Part shown: piece by piece, positions 8,401 to 8,466 of the stretch
Layout: each line of letters opens with the position of its first letter
Numbering within the stretch: position 1 is the first letter of the stretch
From: RGIG5612 sp964579345
GTDB taxonomy: Bacteria > Bacillota > Clostridia > Lachnospirales > Lachnospiraceae
NCBI GenBank assembly: GCA_964579345.1
Contig: CAZOHB010000114.1
Span: forward strand, 1-8,466
Reading direction: 5' to 3'
Length of the DNA stretch: 8,466 nucleotides
Translations under genes and position numbers: made by a program
The notes under the pieces: generated by a model
What the model saw: the letters and a program-made list of their open reading frames with translations, nothing else
Told to the model about the DNA's origin: nothing
The model's database searches: none

Positions 8401-8466
8401 CACGAAGTCCAATACCGGTATCTTAGAGCGGGATCATTATCATTATGATCCGGAGACCAAGACACT
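2489..8466 (+). CDS. Giant secreted/surface protein with beta-helix and Ig/Fn3-like modules (3' end outside window)
   Basis: One frame stays open for 1992 codons to the right edge, so the protein is longer than 1992 residues. A signal peptide is clear: KLGKKLF, a hydrophobic core at residues 8-22, and a likely cut after VQA (about residue 31). Residues about 115-245 and 410-610 look like a right-handed beta-helix, with short strands, Asn/Gly turns and a recurring aromatic/Arg-GG-x-F motif (YGGTF 228, YGGEF 430, FGGNF 459, RGGTF 531). Between them lie two helices (about 246-288 and 366-404) joined by a charged, disordered linker (286-371). The rest is a chain of beta-sandwich modules. These include an Ig-like segment ending in IPKTLAGKKIMVKA (1150-1163), a Big2-like domain (about 1355-1410, VAIVDSSGKLQF then AGTTVLSF), a related module with VYWTDGSGERL (about 1420-1485), a calcium-loop-like DGNGDGVVD (1773-1781) and an Fn3-like end NLEPDTEYLLYYR (1929-1941). 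No enzyme motif was recognised. Cell-wall anchor or S-layer signals, if any, lie beyond the window. Adhesin, glycan-binding or S-layer-like roles are possible; none is shown. It is probably cotranscribed with the response regulator. Confidence 0.9.
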   Translation, partial: MKLGKKLFSIVIAALMLLTMMPMQTTKPVQAAGNQYIDPYVDPTDINIPISLDGTSETRGTAMAATLDYSSSNSITWKHPGKYSEFVELMESTDAEDRYISLTKDISDTWRHQKMDTIHITSFKVLDLNGHSLKFHVDSNARPWSKWGVEQSPYDRDSIEHHMNTAFDIDEGATVHILDSSARQSANGKSGTGMIYIGGFMVDPYEHEINHYANFDLFNVSNGNLLIYGGTFQAGRSKAQFKSNFSWKKLRDTIGQAVEIGVSVANYATGIEAALAAEEDVIEKVNKMSDNTDTSKSKPAKNEKTEQTTKDPDNKPAMKTVGEKQNEIDNATGTKPLNNSENGEQKANEKGSAKQDKDKETGKNSQIAEAHKKVVDSVLNQNQITDIVGKCFDFAEGIFGMIGNDQKSRIVQTHFGTCVRVGNQGTFVAYGGEFNGYGSSPNTRNAVIETTRQGHAYIFGGNFYGRSGANIFNEVKTMGVKKMEQNYKSSTEGQTTQQVTIEACETNNLEQIMYEDDAHTIPVNTSNIIVRGGTFENYYEAKNIAIKGNSDENFQSFAGTAGAVNLGLESYNEDFIRDGRIQINDMYGDGALVIMDENSGTDGSLYHYRLFCSDMELRYKTGLRVYPNTANTNSTYSFSLMTQYNDGDTERITKILDEDTKNENVRGAYSTTEKVFYYPLKSQQSNGYTIRPFFKNLDVDGKKIGESPTWYYPNPVTTEGKSIEPLILSDSVISGSLNSSATNNYQEINPNIVTNSFNSTLNTTTTTFGGKTYVDSRTVGDTSSKNLNKVFDNYSTFDQKYQYLSNLKWLEYKIYRVDPLTRLNIGKDGTIGDDQPIATAVYGSRAETGLKTVIRLEELEKKIQEQDKNFAFRQGEIYRVTLSVEERLNCDYNGYNLHRDNTTRSDFDEYYFSNSIGTAKATGSILFMCYGNNERVVKEGYNSATNDYTPLQWLNTPKAGYRAYIDLVNGKTGNVDGGEANTRIFDIYYQWWTVDDNGNPDQLIAGTTNIWDIAAKYKDERAKNTIPDQMKKILNTGKQDHSFNNWLRGKDGFQYANTFAPDDPLLEALDENGNKVVYGEDGLPLIEYTNSGQIKAGTNLWPKDTDECSRLLHAYASEWSNVDYLKAFKNYNLSNQNNNQNYGHYDSCYIPKTLAGKKIMVKAIAVNVNWTNYYDAVQTFYSHAMTIGPRTYDEQLEGEVGITYGPKGDYASLYNEATLSLEGVAGLEDDEYIKKVTFKAFHDGFHYTKVYNLNQGDELPTAKFPSDFFDEKYLEKGKKYAALDAQEYNFNVSYDTNLTRTCNFKSEDGAKPGRLEVEADSVKAIKDSYTFDLADIKSGKFKDGEINLFSVRPLNFSIAPDYSTASSTDADVAIVDSSGKLQFGGYAGTTVLSFTGPDGNTSDITVTVIDYVDDIEIFNIDPPTIGKTLPTGVAIPDDVDYHIKEVYWTDGSGERLAANATARNYKAYTINVVIERNDASLVFRNADAYAYSNVHPFTLYVNTVDGEGDTISNNLAYGRFDYIENPVTGEYEVGDTCTFYYMYTSAIGAAPGTIDEVSMDFPTEVAEGESVDEWMEQFLVRTNGDDSEFLFRKGFVFTPFAEQTFKAYGYNVSSLDPTDTMKAFVKGTIEGPKVDIDLDPNGDNVGVQFADADDVDLYINGETGQDVYKMVSKTIGTFVAFNALNVLDGTAIPVLPKYRVKDFNLAVDEDVKLDDLLETEGNIRLICDMSRAELIPGWDWDDPFFEYDEVKNILTGVRISNDELTIPLYIAVDGNGDGVVDMRVNENRSKKIYAKASDCPPVDNGQSVKVNVTVLNPDGSTASSGRVTGFKAYTGALTTLDIPTVEGAFIQKIECRGVEDFKYSLSTWGDRVLVDAEDGDSITVYTSDVKDLIVKTSPTEIYPQFEGIGNLCVSLDGDHWTESKNALTNLEPDTEYLLYYRQGVSDTFYTKVVRTNEEGDTYGLYLGRNPITKSNTGILERDHYHYDPETKT

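Noticed and set aside
2489..8466. CRISPR arrays, tRNA/rRNA genes, insertion sequences or phage elements
   Set aside because: No regularly spaced repeats, cloverleaf-like genes, transposase motifs or terminal inverted repeats were found. The stretch reads as coding sequence throughout.

Overview
The window looks like chromosome from a low-to-moderate GC Gram-positive anaerobe of the Clostridia, most likely Lachnospiraceae-like. This rests on strong GGAGG-type ribosome sites, a TTG start, a GC-hairpin/T-tract terminator, a Firmicutes-style three-helix sensor kinase and a very large secreted multi-domain protein. The assignment is inference from style; no marker gene is present. Every convincing gene lies on the + strand.

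Layout. (1) Bases 1-304 hold the C-terminal end of a protein that begins left of the window, probably a kinase-like protein with a degenerate ATPase-type domain. (2) Bases 301-1602 hold a membrane sensor histidine kinase whose ATG overlaps the previous stop (ATGA). (3) An intrinsic terminator at about 1632-1672 ends this transcript. (4) Bases 1680-1796 form a compact control region: a perfect 16-bp palindrome, an extended -10 promoter inside a second inverted repeat, and short direct repeats in the leader. (5) Bases 1797-2465 encode a NarL/LuxR-family response regulator starting with TTG. (6) From 2489 to the right edge, one uninterrupted reading frame of at least 1992 codons encodes an exported giant protein. 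It has a signal peptide, a predicted beta-helix region split by a helical and disordered insert, and then a long series of beta-sandwich/Ig-like/Fn3-like modules. It has no stop codon inside the window.

How the genes may work together (inference). The kinase, possibly with its degenerate partner, would phosphorylate the response regulator. The regulator has its own promoter and shares a transcript with the giant gene: the gap is 23 bp, or a 4-bp overlap if the upstream ATG is used, with no terminator between them. The palindrome is centred about 43 bp upstream of the predicted transcription start, which is the usual activator position for LuxR-type HTH proteins. The regulator may therefore activate its own operon and so switch on the giant surface or secreted protein. 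The most interesting unit here is this dedicated two-component system plus giant exported beta-helix protein.
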